A stretch of DNA of 64,000 bases from positions 186,001 to 250,000 of the forward strand of contig NZ_SJPA01000003.1 in the NCBI RefSeq assembly GCF_004332115.1, written 5' to 3'. Position 1 is the stretch's first letter; the number at the start of each line of letters is the position of its first letter. The position numbers and the translations under genes are program-made. This document shows, piece by piece, positions 39,881 to 47,530 of the stretch. The notes below the pieces were generated by a model, which saw only the letters and a list, made by a program, of their open reading frames with translations, made no database searches and had not been told where the DNA came from. This DNA is from Chlorobium sp. N1 (lineage in GTDB: Bacteria; Bacteroidota; Chlorobiia; Chlorobiales; Chlorobiaceae).

Positions 39881-39908
39881 GAAAAGGCCCCCGTGGAAGG
39901 GGACCTTG
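39881..39908 (-). terminator. Terminator of tRNA-Asp
   Basis: On the minus strand, shortly after the tRNA 3' end, a stem pairs AAGG(T)CCCC with GGGG(G)CCTT around a short loop and runs into TTTT. One bulged base interrupts the stem. It may also work for the convergent NYN gene. Confidence 0.65.
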
Positions 39909-39917
39909 ATTGTTCTG

Positions 39918-39992
39918 CGGAGCTGACGGGGCTCGAACCCGCGACCTCCTGCGTGACAGGCAGGCGCTCTAACCAGACTGAGCTACAGCTCC
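39918..39992 (-). tRNA. tRNA-Asp (anticodon GTC)
   Basis: A 75-base cloverleaf on the minus strand. The acceptor stem pairs GGAGCTG with CAGCTCC and has a G discriminator. The D arm follows with GTTA. The anticodon stem is CCTGC/GCAGG around the loop CTGTCAC, giving anticodon GTC (Asp). The T arm contains the standard TTCGAGC loop between GCGGG and CCCGT. The terminal CCA is not encoded. It stands alone, with its own promoter and terminator. Confidence 0.95.
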
Positions 39993-40006
39993 GTTGAAGA
40001 GTTGTA

Positions 40007-40035
40007 AATGTAGGTAGCGCCCCCCTGAAATCCAA
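40007..40035 (-). promoter_or_regulatory. Promoter of tRNA-Asp
   Basis: Minus strand: TTGGAT (40030-40035), 17 bp, TACATT (40007-40012), with the tRNA 5' end about 15 bases further. The GC-rich stretch (GGGGGGCGC) in the spacer is notable. It fits the window's recurrent TTGGNN-N17/18 promoter pattern. Confidence 0.55.
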
Positions 40036-40142
40036 AAAGTATTTTCCTTTTTTTTCTGAGTATATTATCCGCCCGAGGAGGGCCTTCTCGTGCCGCCTCC
40101 GGCTCTTCAGCTCTTCAGTTCAAGGATGAAACCACCCAAGCC

Positions 40143-41486
40143 ATGACAGCTGCAACACCTTCAGGCATGCTTACCCTCACCGACAGCCGCACGGGAAAAA
40201 CCTATGAGATCCCGGTGGAGAACGGTACGTTCAGGACCATGGACTTCCGCCAGATCAAGGTGTCGGACGACGATTTCGGCCTTCTCGGCTACGACCCCGG
40301 CTTCCTCAACACCGCATCCTGCAAGAGCGCCATCACCTACATCGACGGCGACCGGGGTATTCTCCGCTACCGCGGCTACCCCATCGAGCAGCTCGCCGAG
40401 CACAGCACGTTCCTCGAGACGGCCTACCTGCTCATCAAGGGCGAACTGCCGGACCGGGAGCGCCTCGACGCCTGGACCTACAACATCCGCCACCACACCA
40501 TGACCCACTCCAACATCGTGAAGTTCATGGACGGGTTCCGCTACGACGCCCATCCGATGGGCATCATGGTCGGCATGGTGGGGGCGCTTTCGACCTTCTA
40601 TCCCGACGCCAAGGAGATCACCAGCGAGGCTTCGCGCAAGCTCCAGGTGCGCCGCCTCATCGGCAAGATCCCGACGCTGGCCGCCATGAGCTACCGCCAC
40701 AGCATGGGCTTCCCCTACGTCCTGCCGGACAACGATCTGAGCTACGCCGGCAACTTCCTCTCCATGATGTTCAAGATGACCGAGCACGACTACCGTCCGA
40801 ACCCGGTGCTCGAGCATGCGCTCGACGTGCTCTTCATCCTGCACGCCGACCATGAGCAGAACTGCTCGACGAGCGCCGTGCGTGCCGTCGGCAGCTCGGG
40901 CGTCGATCCCTATACGGCCGTCGCGGCCGGTTGCGCCGCGCTCTACGGGCCCAAGCACGGAGGGGCCAACGAGGCGGTCATCCGCATGCTGCTCGAGATC
41001 GGCTCCGTCGAGAGGGTGCCGGAGTTCATCAGGGCGGTCAAGGCCGGAAGCGGCCGTCTTATGGGTTTCGGGCACCGGGTCTACAAGAACTACGACCCCA
41101 GGGCCAAGATCATCAAGAAGATCGCCTTCGAGGTGTTCGAGGAGACCGGCCGCAGCCCGCTGCTCGACATCGCGCTCGAGCTCGAGCGCATCGCCCTCGA
41201 GGACGACTACTTCATTTCGCGCAAGCTCTATCCGAACGTGGACTTCTACTCCGGATTGATCTACCAGGCGATGGGCTTCCCGCTCGACATGTTCCCGGTT
41301 CTTTTCGCCATCGGCCGCATTCCCGGCTGGCTCTCGCAGTGGACCGAGCATGTCCAGGACCCGGAGCAGAAGATCGCCCGTCCCCGCCAGATCTACCTCG
41401 GCGAGGAACAGCGCGACTGGGCGCCGATCGAAGGGCGGCTGAAGTGCCGGACGGAGGAGTGCGTCATGACCAGCTGCAGGCTTTAG
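40143..41486 (+). CDS. gltA: Citrate synthase
   Basis: Condenses acetyl-CoA and oxaloacetate. The 447-residue protein has an N-terminal beta-rich cap (SGMLTLTDSRTGKTYEIPV), as in the Gram-negative hexameric type, then the catalytic His/Asp regions: HADHEQNCSTSAVRAVGSSG, YGPKHGGANEAVIRML, and MGFGHRVYKNYDPRAKI. Green sulfur bacteria fix CO2 by the reductive TCA cycle with ATP-citrate lyase, so a synthase would work in the oxidative sense or reversibly; this is inference. A TATATTA at 40061-40067 may be a -10 box, but no -35 is clear. gatC follows after 52 bp. Confidence 0.95.
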   Translation: MTAATPSGMLTLTDSRTGKTYEIPVENGTFRTMDFRQIKVSDDDFGLLGYDPGFLNTASCKSAITYIDGDRGILRYRGYPIEQLAEHSTFLETAYLLIKGELPDRERLDAWTYNIRHHTMTHSNIVKFMDGFRYDAHPMGIMVGMVGALSTFYPDAKEITSEASRKLQVRRLIGKIPTLAAMSYRHSMGFPYVLPDNDLSYAGNFLSMMFKMTEHDYRPNPVLEHALDVLFILHADHEQNCSTSAVRAVGSSGVDPYTAVAAGCAALYGPKHGGANEAVIRMLLEIGSVERVPEFIRAVKAGSGRLMGFGHRVYKNYDPRAKIIKKIAFEVFEETGRSPLLDIALELERIALEDDYFISRKLYPNVDFYSGLIYQAMGFPLDMFPVLFAIGRIPGWLSQWTEHVQDPEQKIARPRQIYLGEEQRDWAPIEGRLKCRTEECVMTSCRL

Positions 41487-41538
41487 ATGCCGGCGGCCGC
41501 ATCCGTTTCATCATTCAATCACCACGACCAAGCATACC

Positions 41539-41826
41539 ATGTCCGTCACCAGAGAAAACGTCGAGTACATCGCCCAGCTCGCCCGGCTCAGCTTCACCTC
41601 CGATGAGGCTGAGCGGATGACCCAGGAGCTCAACAGCATCCTCCACTACGTCGAGAAGCTCAACGAGATCGACACCGAAGGCGTCGAGCCCCTGAGCAAC
41701 ATCCACGACCAGAAGAACGTGCTGCGCGACGACGTTGAGAGCCCCTCCATCGAGAACGCCCAGGCGCTCAAGAACGCACCCGACCGCCAGGACCGCTTCT
41801 TCCGGGTCCCGAAGGTGCTCGGCTAG
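41539..41826 (+). CDS. gatC: Asp-tRNA(Asn)/Glu-tRNA(Gln) amidotransferase subunit C
   Basis: The 95-residue small subunit of GatCAB, which converts mischarged Glu-tRNA(Gln) or Asp-tRNA(Asn). It begins [25 protein letters not shown] and has the conserved [17 protein letters not shown] and the final [10 protein letters not shown]. Length and sequence are typical. gatA and gatB are not in the window, which is common because gatC is often separate. It is followed 11 bp later by a DUF167 gene. Confidence 0.95.
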   Translation: MSVTRENVEYIAQLARLSFTSDEAERMTQELNSILHYVEKLNEIDTEGVEPLSNIHDQKNVLRDDVESPSIENAQALKNAPDRQDRFFRVPKVLG

Positions 41827-41837
41827 GATTTTTTCCA

Positions 41838-42143
41838 TTGGTCGAACTCCGCGAAAAGAAGGGCAGCGCCCTCCTGGGCGTCAGGGTACAGCCGCGTTCC
41901 TCGAAGAGCGCGGTTTCCGGCCCCTATGGCGGCATGCTGAAAGTCTCCCTGAAATCGGCGCCGGTCGACGACGCGGCCAACCGGGAGTGCTGCCGGCTCC
42001 TTTCGAAGCTGTTCTCCATATCCCGCGAGCGGGTATCCATCGTCTCCGGTGCTACCTCCCGTTCGAAAAGCGTCATGCTTGAAGGGCTCTCCGTGGACGA
42101 GGCCCGCCACATCCTCCGGAACTCCTCCATTCCCGTGCTATGA
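41838..42143 (+). CDS. DUF167 (YggU-like) family protein
   Basis: A 101-residue protein of the YggU/DUF167 family of unknown function. Core motifs seen are [34 protein letters not shown], and the [17 protein letters not shown] segment containing the conserved SRSK. Start is TTG 41838, preceded by AGGAT at a fair distance; the start is the least certain point. Its stop overlaps the kdsB start (ATGA at 42140-42143), so translation is coupled. Confidence 0.85.
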   Translation: MVELREKKGSALLGVRVQPRSSKSAVSGPYGGMLKVSLKSAPVDDAANRECCRLLSKLFSISRERVSIVSGATSRSKSVMLEGLSVDEARHILRNSSIPVL

Positions 42144-42895
42144 ACGCCGCCATCCTCATTCCGGCCCGCCTCGATTCCAGCCGACTTCCCCGAAAGATGC
42201 TCGCCGACCTCGAAGGCGAGCCGCTCATCGTCCGCACCTGGCGCCAGGCCATGAAGTCGCGCCTGGCCACGGAGGTCGTCGTTGCGGCCGACAGCCCGGA
42301 GATCGTGCGGGTGCTCGAGCCGCTCGGGGCCCGGGTGGTGCTCACCCCTCCCGAGCTCTCCTGCGGCTCGGAGCGCATCGCCATGGCGGCCCGCGGCCTC
42401 GATGCCGACGTCCTGGTGAACCTGCAGGGGGACGAGCCGCTGATCAGTCCGGAGAACATCGATCTCGTCCTCCGTCCCTACTTCGACGCCCCCGAGGGTT
42501 CAACGCTGCCGGACTGCACCACCCTCGTTTTCCCGATCGGGGCCGGAAACCGGAGCGAGCTTGAGGACCCGCACGTGGTGAAGGTGGTGATGGACTGCAA
42601 CGGCAGGGCGCTCTACTTCTCGCGCAGCCCCGTGCCCTACGTGCGCAACGCTTCATCTTCGCTCAGGCTCTACCGTCACGTCGGGCTCTACGCGTTCCGG
42701 GCCGATGTCCTGCAGCGCTTCGCTTCGATGCCGGTCTCGATGCTCGAGGCTGCCGAGTCGCTCGAGCAGCTCCGCCTGCTTGAGAACGGCTTCAGCATCC
42801 GCTGCATGGAGACCTCGACCGACAGCCCCGGGGTGAATACCGCCGAGGACCTCGAGCTGGTTCGCAGGATCCTTCGCGGCGGCTCAGCCGGGTGA
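42140..42895 (+). CDS. kdsB: 3-deoxy-manno-octulosonate cytidylyltransferase
   Basis: Activates Kdo as CMP-Kdo for lipopolysaccharide inner core. The 251-residue protein has the nucleotide-binding N-terminus [17 protein letters not shown], the [19 protein letters not shown] motif, and the segment [11 protein letters not shown], followed by [17 protein letters not shown]. All are standard in KdsB. The start overlaps the preceding gene. The last 12 bp overlap the convergent xseA gene. Confidence 0.95.
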   Translation: MNAAILIPARLDSSRLPRKMLADLEGEPLIVRTWRQAMKSRLATEVVVAADSPEIVRVLEPLGARVVLTPPELSCGSERIAMAARGLDADVLVNLQGDEPLISPENIDLVLRPYFDAPEGSTLPDCTTLVFPIGAGNRSELEDPHVVKVVMDCNGRALYFSRSPVPYVRNASSSLRLYRHVGLYAFRADVLQRFASMPVSMLEAAESLEQLRLLENGFSIRCMETSTDSPGVNTAEDLELVRRILRGGSAG

Positions 42896-44095
42896 GCAAA
42901 GATCGCCCCTGATCTCCGCTTCGAGGGTGCCGTCCCGGAACGAGAGTTCCACCCTGTCGCCTTCGCCGAGCGCGGCACCCCCCGTCACCACCTTCCCTTC
43001 TTTCTTTACGAGCACGTACCCCCTTTCGAGCGTCTTGCGGTAGTCGAGCAGGCTGAGGTGGCGCAGGGCCGCTTCGTGATGATGGAGGGTGTCGCGAAGG
43101 GTGGCGTTGAGCGTGAGCCGCATTCTCTCCGGGAAGGAGTCCGCCTCCCTTGAAAACTGCTCGATGAGGTTGAGCGGCCTGTTGAAGGCGTAGCTGCCGC
43201 GGATGGACTCTATCTCCCGTTCGGCTCCCTGGACCTTCGACATTGCCAGCGCCGACTGCCGGGAGGTATGCTCCCTCAGGGAGCGCAGCAGTTCGAGGCT
43301 GTCGGGGACGGCCAGCTCGGCCGCGATCGACGGGGTGCCGGCACGCAGGTCGGCCACCATATCGGCGATGGTGATGTCGGTCTCGTGGCCGACAGCGCTG
43401 ATGACGGGGATCCCGGAGCGGTAGATCGCCAGGGCGACCGATTCCTCGTTGAAGGCCTGCAGATCCTCCATCGAGCCTCCTCCGCGCGCAACGATGAGCA
43501 CGTCGGGGCGGGCTTCCCCCTCCTGGGCGTTGAACCACCTGAGGGCCTTCACCACGGAGGGGGCGGCGTCGCGCCCCTGCACCTTGACCGGGTAGAGCCG
43601 GAGCGCGGCGGCGGGGTAGCGCCGGGAGAGCACGTTCTGCATGTCTTCGATGACCGCTCCGGTCGGCGAGGTGATGAGGCCGATCGAGCGGGGGAAACGG
43701 GGCGGGCGTTTCTTGATTTCCTCACGGAACCATCCGAGTCCGGAGAGTTTCCGGAGGAGTTCGGCGAAGGCCAGCTGCAGGGCTCCCTGGCCTTCCTCGG
43801 TGATGCTTGAGCAGATCAGCTGGTAGCGTCCCGCCGGCATGTAGACCTCGAGCCGGCCTTCGGCAACGACGCTCATGCCGTCCCTGAGATCGGTCTGGAG
43901 GCGGGCCGCAGTGTGTTTCCAGACAACGGCCGGGACCTGGGCCCCCTCATCCTTCAGTGTGAGGTAGAGATGGCCCGAGCTGGGTTTCTTGCAGTTGGAT
44001 ATCTCGCCCCTCACCCGCACGGCGGGAAAGGTGGACTCGAGTTCGCCCTTGATCAGTCTCGTCAGTTCGCTGACCGAAAGTGCCGTCTGGGTCAT
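42884..44095 (-). CDS. xseA: Exodeoxyribonuclease VII large subunit
   Basis: Single-strand exonuclease subunit used in mismatch and recombination repair. The 403-residue protein has an N-terminal OB fold ([23 protein letters not shown]) and the catalytic core with [36 protein letters not shown], and [20 protein letters not shown], then a coiled-coil region. The C-terminus ([15 protein letters not shown]) is typical. The small subunit xseB is not adjacent in this window. It is divergent from the HU/SPOR gene. Confidence 0.95.
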   Translation of the reverse strand: MTQTALSVSELTRLIKGELESTFPAVRVRGEISNCKKPSSGHLYLTLKDEGAQVPAVVWKHTAARLQTDLRDGMSVVAEGRLEVYMPAGRYQLICSSITEEGQGALQLAFAELLRKLSGLGWFREEIKKRPPRFPRSIGLITSPTGAVIEDMQNVLSRRYPAAALRLYPVKVQGRDAAPSVVKALRWFNAQEGEARPDVLIVARGGGSMEDLQAFNEESVALAIYRSGIPVISAVGHETDITIADMVADLRAGTPSIAAELAVPDSLELLRSLREHTSRQSALAMSKVQGAEREIESIRGSYAFNRPLNLIEQFSREADSFPERMRLTLNATLRDTLHHHEAALRHLSLLDYRKTLERGYVLVKKEGKVVTGGAALGEGDRVELSFRDGTLEAEIRGDLCSPG

Positions 44096-44262
44096 CGGTT
44101 TTTTTCTGGTGGATCGGGTTGGCGGAAGGTCGCAATTTCTTTAAGTAAGAAAAAAAAACGGCATGGCCGGCCTCTTTTCCCCGCTCCTCCTCCCCCGGGG
44201 GATTTTTATGCGGGTATGTGTTATATTGGTTTCTTTTACGGCAATCTCCCCCTTATCCGCGC

Positions 44263-45249
44263 ATGGCTGCATCCGACTGCATAGAGCGCCTCTCCGGCCT
44301 GCTTGGGCTCGAGCGTGACCGGGCCCGCTCCCTCCTTTCCCGCTTTTCAGCGGCGATGGCTTCCGCGCTTCTCGACGGCGGTGCGGTTTCGGTCCGGGGG
44401 CTCGGCTCCTTCAGTGTCAGCTACAGTGCCCCTTCGCGCATGGAGCGCGACGGCGAGAGGGTCTACACCCCGCCGTCGAACACGCTTGCCTGGCAGCGCC
44501 AGACGAGGGGCGACGACACCCTGCAGCTGCTCCGCACGGGGCTCGCACTCGAGGAGGACGAGGCGCGAAAGATTGCGCGCGCACTCAAGAAGGCGTTTAC
44601 CGCCACCCTTCGCCGGAGGGAGCCCCTCTTGCTTTCCGGATTCGGCCGCTTCGAGCTTTCGGAGAAAAATCGCGTCCGCTTCCGCCCCGAGTCGGGACTT
44701 CTCGAGCTTGCCAACGGATCCTACGAGGGGCTTGCCTCCATACCGATGGCTTCGCCCGTCCGGCGGCGCATGGCCGTGCCGGCCCTCGTGGCGCTCTTCG
44801 CGGTTCTTGCCGCCTTTGTCGGGGGTTTTCTCGCCTTCCGTTCCGGCACGATCGCCGGACTGCCGCAGGCCCCACTCGGGTGGTTCCGTCCGGAGCCGGC
44901 CCGGGTTGCCGCCCCCTCCCTTCCTCCGCCGCCCCCTGTCGTCGCGCCTCCGGCTCCGGCGGAAGGGGTGCTGCTCGACGAGGGGGAGTTCACCATCGTG
45001 CTCGCCACCTTCTCGCTCCGCTCGACCGCCCTGCGCGAGCTCTCCCGCCTCGACTCCTCGGGCGTCGTTTCGGCCGTCTGGCCGGCATGGCAGGCCGGCA
45101 GGAAGTACTGGCGGCTGAGGACCGGCCGGTACCGGGACCGCAGCGAGGCGGTCGAAGCCATGCATGCCATGCCGCACGCCGTCGCCGGCGGCGCATATAT
45201 CCAGAAGGTCATTAAACGGGTTGTCTCCCATGGGGAAAAAGAGCTGTAG
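44263..45249 (+). CDS. Membrane-anchored tandem HU-like DNA-binding protein with SPOR domain
   Basis: A 328-residue protein. Two HU/IHF-like modules at the N-terminus (about 1-75 and 80-150) each carry the beta-arm start signature: GAVSVRGLGSFSVSY and EPLLLSGFGRFELSEKNRVRF. One transmembrane helix follows (about 170-189, VPALVALFAVLAAFVGGFLA), then a Pro-rich linker (about 205-235) and a SPOR domain (about 245-325, EFTIVLATFSLRSTALRELSRL to YWRLRTGRYRD). The layout resembles the CCDC81-like prokaryotic HU proteins of Bacteroidetes. The HU part would be cytoplasmic and the SPOR part periplasmic, where it can bind septal glycan. ATG 44263 is chosen as it starts the first HU module. The 3' end overlaps bchY by 20 bp. 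Confidence 0.85.
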   Translation: MAASDCIERLSGLLGLERDRARSLLSRFSAAMASALLDGGAVSVRGLGSFSVSYSAPSRMERDGERVYTPPSNTLAWQRQTRGDDTLQLLRTGLALEEDEARKIARALKKAFTATLRRREPLLLSGFGRFELSEKNRVRFRPESGLLELANGSYEGLASIPMASPVRRRMAVPALVALFAVLAAFVGGFLAFRSGTIAGLPQAPLGWFRPEPARVAAPSLPPPPPVVAPPAPAEGVLLDEGEFTIVLATFSLRSTALRELSRLDSSGVVSAVWPAWQAGRKYWRLRTGRYRDRSEAVEAMHAMPHAVAGGAYIQKVIKRVVSHGEKEL

Positions 45250-46486
45250 CGGACTGCATCCGCAGTCGATGTGTCCCGCGTTCGGCGGGTTGAGGGTCCT
45301 TACCAGAATAGACGGCGCCCAGGTCTGCATGGCTGCCGACCAGGGGTGCCTGTACGGGCTCACCTTCGTGTCGCAGTTCTACGCGGCGCGCAAGTCCATC
45401 ATCTCTTCCGGGCTGATGAACGCACAGATCTCCGGCGGCACGATGACCGACGATCTGCGGCGCACGATCGAGGAGATCGCCCTCGATCCTTCGGTCCGGC
45501 TCATTCCCGTTGTCAGCACCTGCGTTGCCGAGACCGCCGGCATCGCCGAGGAGCTGCTGCCGCGGCAGGCAGGCAACGCCGAGGTGGTGCTTGTGCGTCT
45601 TCCGGCTTTCCAGATCCGTACGCATCCGGAGGCCAAGGACGTGGCCGTGTCGACCCTGCTCGAGCGTTTCGGCGACTTCGCGGCCTCCAGGAAACCCAAA
45701 TCGGTGGCCCTCGTCGGCGAGATCTTCCCGGTCGACGCCATGGCGGTCGGCGCCGTCCTGCAGAAGATCGGCGTCAGCTCCGTCGTGGCCCTGCCGGGCA
45801 CGGCGCTCGAGGATTACCGCGAAGCGGGGAGGGCCGAAGCGGTGGCGGTGCTCCACCCCTTCTATGAAAAGACTGCCGCCCTGTTCCGGGAGCATGGCGC
45901 TTCCGTTGTCGAGGGCAACCCGATCGGAGCGAACGCCACGGCCGGATGGATCAGTCGCATCGGGGAGGCCCTCGGGCTCGATGCGGAGGCCGTCCGTGCC
46001 GTCGCCCAGGAGGAGGCTTCGAAGGTGCGCGAGGCGATGGCGCCGTTCTCCGGGCTCGAGGGCAGGGTGATGGTCGCCGGCTACGAGGGCAACGAACTCC
46101 CGGTCGTGCGCCTCCTGCTCGAGGCGGGCCTGGACGTGCCCTACGCTTCGACCTCCATCGCCCGCACCCCGCTCTGCCTGGAGGACGACCGGGTACTCTC
46201 GATGCTCGGCACCGAGGTCCGCTACCGGAAGTTCCTCGAGGACGACATGGCGGCTATCGAGGAGTACGCTTTCGACCTCGTCATCGGCACCACATCGCTC
46301 GACAGCTACGCCAAGGAACGGGGGATCCCGGCCATCTACTATACCAACAACATCTCCGCCCGTCCGCTCTTCTTTGCGGCAGGTGCCGCGACGGTGCTCG
46401 GCATGCTCGGCGGGCTGCTCCGCCGGAAAGAGGCCTGGAAGACCATGAAGGAGTATTTCGAGGGGACGCGCCAGGGACTTTCCTGA
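45230..46486 (+). CDS. bchY: Chlorophyllide a reductase subunit Y
   Basis: Nitrogenase-like subunit that, with BchX and BchZ, reduces ring B of chlorophyllide a toward bacteriochlorophyll a. The 418-residue protein begins with HPQSMCPAFGGLRVLTR and ADQGCLYGLTFVSQFYAARKS, with Cys residues expected to ligate the Fe-S cluster, and continues with VRLPAFQIRTHPEAKDVAV, LVGEIFPVDAMAVGAVL and VAGYEGNELPVVRLLLEAG. Purple-bacterial BchY is somewhat longer. Start ATG 45230 lies inside the end of the HU/SPOR gene. bchX and bchZ are not in the window. This gene is the main evidence that the organism makes bacteriochlorophyll. Confidence 0.92.
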   Translation: MGKKSCSGLHPQSMCPAFGGLRVLTRIDGAQVCMAADQGCLYGLTFVSQFYAARKSIISSGLMNAQISGGTMTDDLRRTIEEIALDPSVRLIPVVSTCVAETAGIAEELLPRQAGNAEVVLVRLPAFQIRTHPEAKDVAVSTLLERFGDFAASRKPKSVALVGEIFPVDAMAVGAVLQKIGVSSVVALPGTALEDYREAGRAEAVAVLHPFYEKTAALFREHGASVVEGNPIGANATAGWISRIGEALGLDAEAVRAVAQEEASKVREAMAPFSGLEGRVMVAGYEGNELPVVRLLLEAGLDVPYASTSIARTPLCLEDDRVLSMLGTEVRYRKFLEDDMAAIEEYAFDLVIGTTSLDSYAKERGIPAIYYTNNISARPLFFAAGAATVLGMLGGLLRRKEAWKTMKEYFEGTRQGLS

Positions 46487-46612
46487 GGCGGCTGCTCTCC
46501 GGCGAAAGGGGCCTTCCCGGGGGTATGGCAGGGCGTGGGAATGCTGCGGCGGCTGTCGGCCGGTCGGGGTGCTGTACTGAAAAGGGTGGGGCGGAATAAG
46601 CGGGGGAGGCTG

Positions 46613-47173
46613 CTAGACCTCCATGATCTCTTTTTCCTTCTGCGCGATCAGCTCGTTGATCTGCTTCTCGTAGCGGTGCAGGAGGTCGTCGGCATCTTTC
46701 TTGCCGCGGTTGCGCTCGTCTTCTCCGATCTCCTTCTCCTTTTCGAGCTTTTCGATCTCCTGGATCATGTCGCGGCGGTGGTTGCGCAGGGAGACCTTGG
46801 AGTCCTCCCCGAACTTCCTGGTGAGCTTGACGAACTCCTTGCGGCGCTCTTCGGTGAGCGGGGGGATGGATACCCTGATGCTCTGGCCTTCGGCGGCCGG
46901 GTTGAGCCCGAGGTTGGCGTCGCGGATGGCTTTCTCGGCGGCGGCGACCATCGACTTGTCCCAGACCTGCACCATGAGGGTGTGGACGTCGGAGACGCCG
47001 ATGTTGCCGACCTGCCTGAGCGGCATCGACTGGCCGTAGGCCTCGACCTTCACGCGGTCGAGCAGGGCCGTCGTGGCCTTTCCGGTCCTGATCGAAGCGA
47101 TTTCATGCTGGAAGGCCTCGATGGTCTTCTTCATTTTCTGCTCGCTCTTCTTGCTGGCCTCTCTGACGCTCAT
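46613..47173 (-). CDS. frr: Ribosome-recycling factor
   Basis: Splits post-termination ribosomes with EF-G. The 186-residue protein starts with a coiled-coil helix (KKSEQKMKKTIEAFQHEIASIRTGKATTALLDRVKVEAYG) and shows QVGNIGVSDVHTLMVQVWDKS, IRVSIPPLTEERRKEFVKL and a C-terminal helix. Length and motifs are standard. It follows rpmE by 49 bp on the minus strand and probably shares the promoter at 47492-47520. In many bacteria frr follows tsf/pyrH; that arrangement is not seen here. Confidence 0.96.
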   Translation of the reverse strand: MSVREASKKSEQKMKKTIEAFQHEIASIRTGKATTALLDRVKVEAYGQSMPLRQVGNIGVSDVHTLMVQVWDKSMVAAAEKAIRDANLGLNPAAEGQSIRVSIPPLTEERRKEFVKLTRKFGEDSKVSLRNHRRDMIQEIEKLEKEKEIGEDERNRGKKDADDLLHRYEKQINELIAQKEKEIMEV

Positions 47174-47222
47174 GGCTCCTCTGGTTGGGTGTTAGGCTGT
47201 TTGCTCAATAGCGGGCGCCCGA

Positions 47223-47450
47223 TTATTTTGCCTGTGCCTGGGCTGCTGCGGATTTGGCGAAGCGCTTGTTGAAGCGGTCCACGCGTCCTGCGGTGTCGAC
47301 GAGGGTCTGCTTGCCGGTGTAGAACGGATGGCAGTTGCTGCAGATGTCGACCTTGATCGAGGGGCGGGTCGAACGGGTCACGAACGTGTTGCCGCAGTTG
47401 GCGCACTGGACGGTGACCTCGGTGTACTTCGGGTGAATATCTGATTTCAT
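47223..47450 (-). CDS. rpmE: 50S ribosomal protein L31, zinc-binding type
   Basis: A 75-residue ribosomal protein starting [23 protein letters not shown]. It has the CxxC pairs of the zinc-containing form (CANC and CSNC in [13 protein letters not shown]), the RVDRFNKRF conserved C-terminal core and a short Ala-rich tail. Zinc-type L31 can be replaced by a zinc-free paralogue under zinc limitation in some bacteria; no such paralogue is in the window. It is divergent from recG with overlapping promoters. Confidence 0.96.
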   Translation of the reverse strand: MKSDIHPKYTEVTVQCANCGNTFVTRSTRPSIKVDICSNCHPFYTGKQTLVDTAGRVDRFNKRFAKSAAAQAQAK

Positions 47451-47467
47451 GTCGATCGTTGACTTTG

Positions 47468-47496
47468 TTGGCTCTGAACAATAAGGACGCTAATAT
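47468..47496 (+). promoter_or_regulatory. Promoter of recG
   Basis: TTGGCT (47468-47473), exactly 17 bp, TAATAT (47491-47496), about 35 bp ahead of the recG start. Its -10 coincides with that of the rpmE promoter on the other strand. Confidence 0.6.
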
Positions 47497-47520
47497 ACAA
47501 GATTTCCATTCCAGTTCCAA
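47492..47520 (-). promoter_or_regulatory. Promoter of rpmE-frr
   Basis: Minus strand: TTGGAA (47515-47520), exactly 17 bp, TATATT (47492-47497), about 42 bp upstream of the rpmE start. The shared TAATATA serves as -10 in both directions, so the two polymerases cannot occupy the site together. Confidence 0.65.
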
Positions 47521-47530
47521 CCAAATTGCC

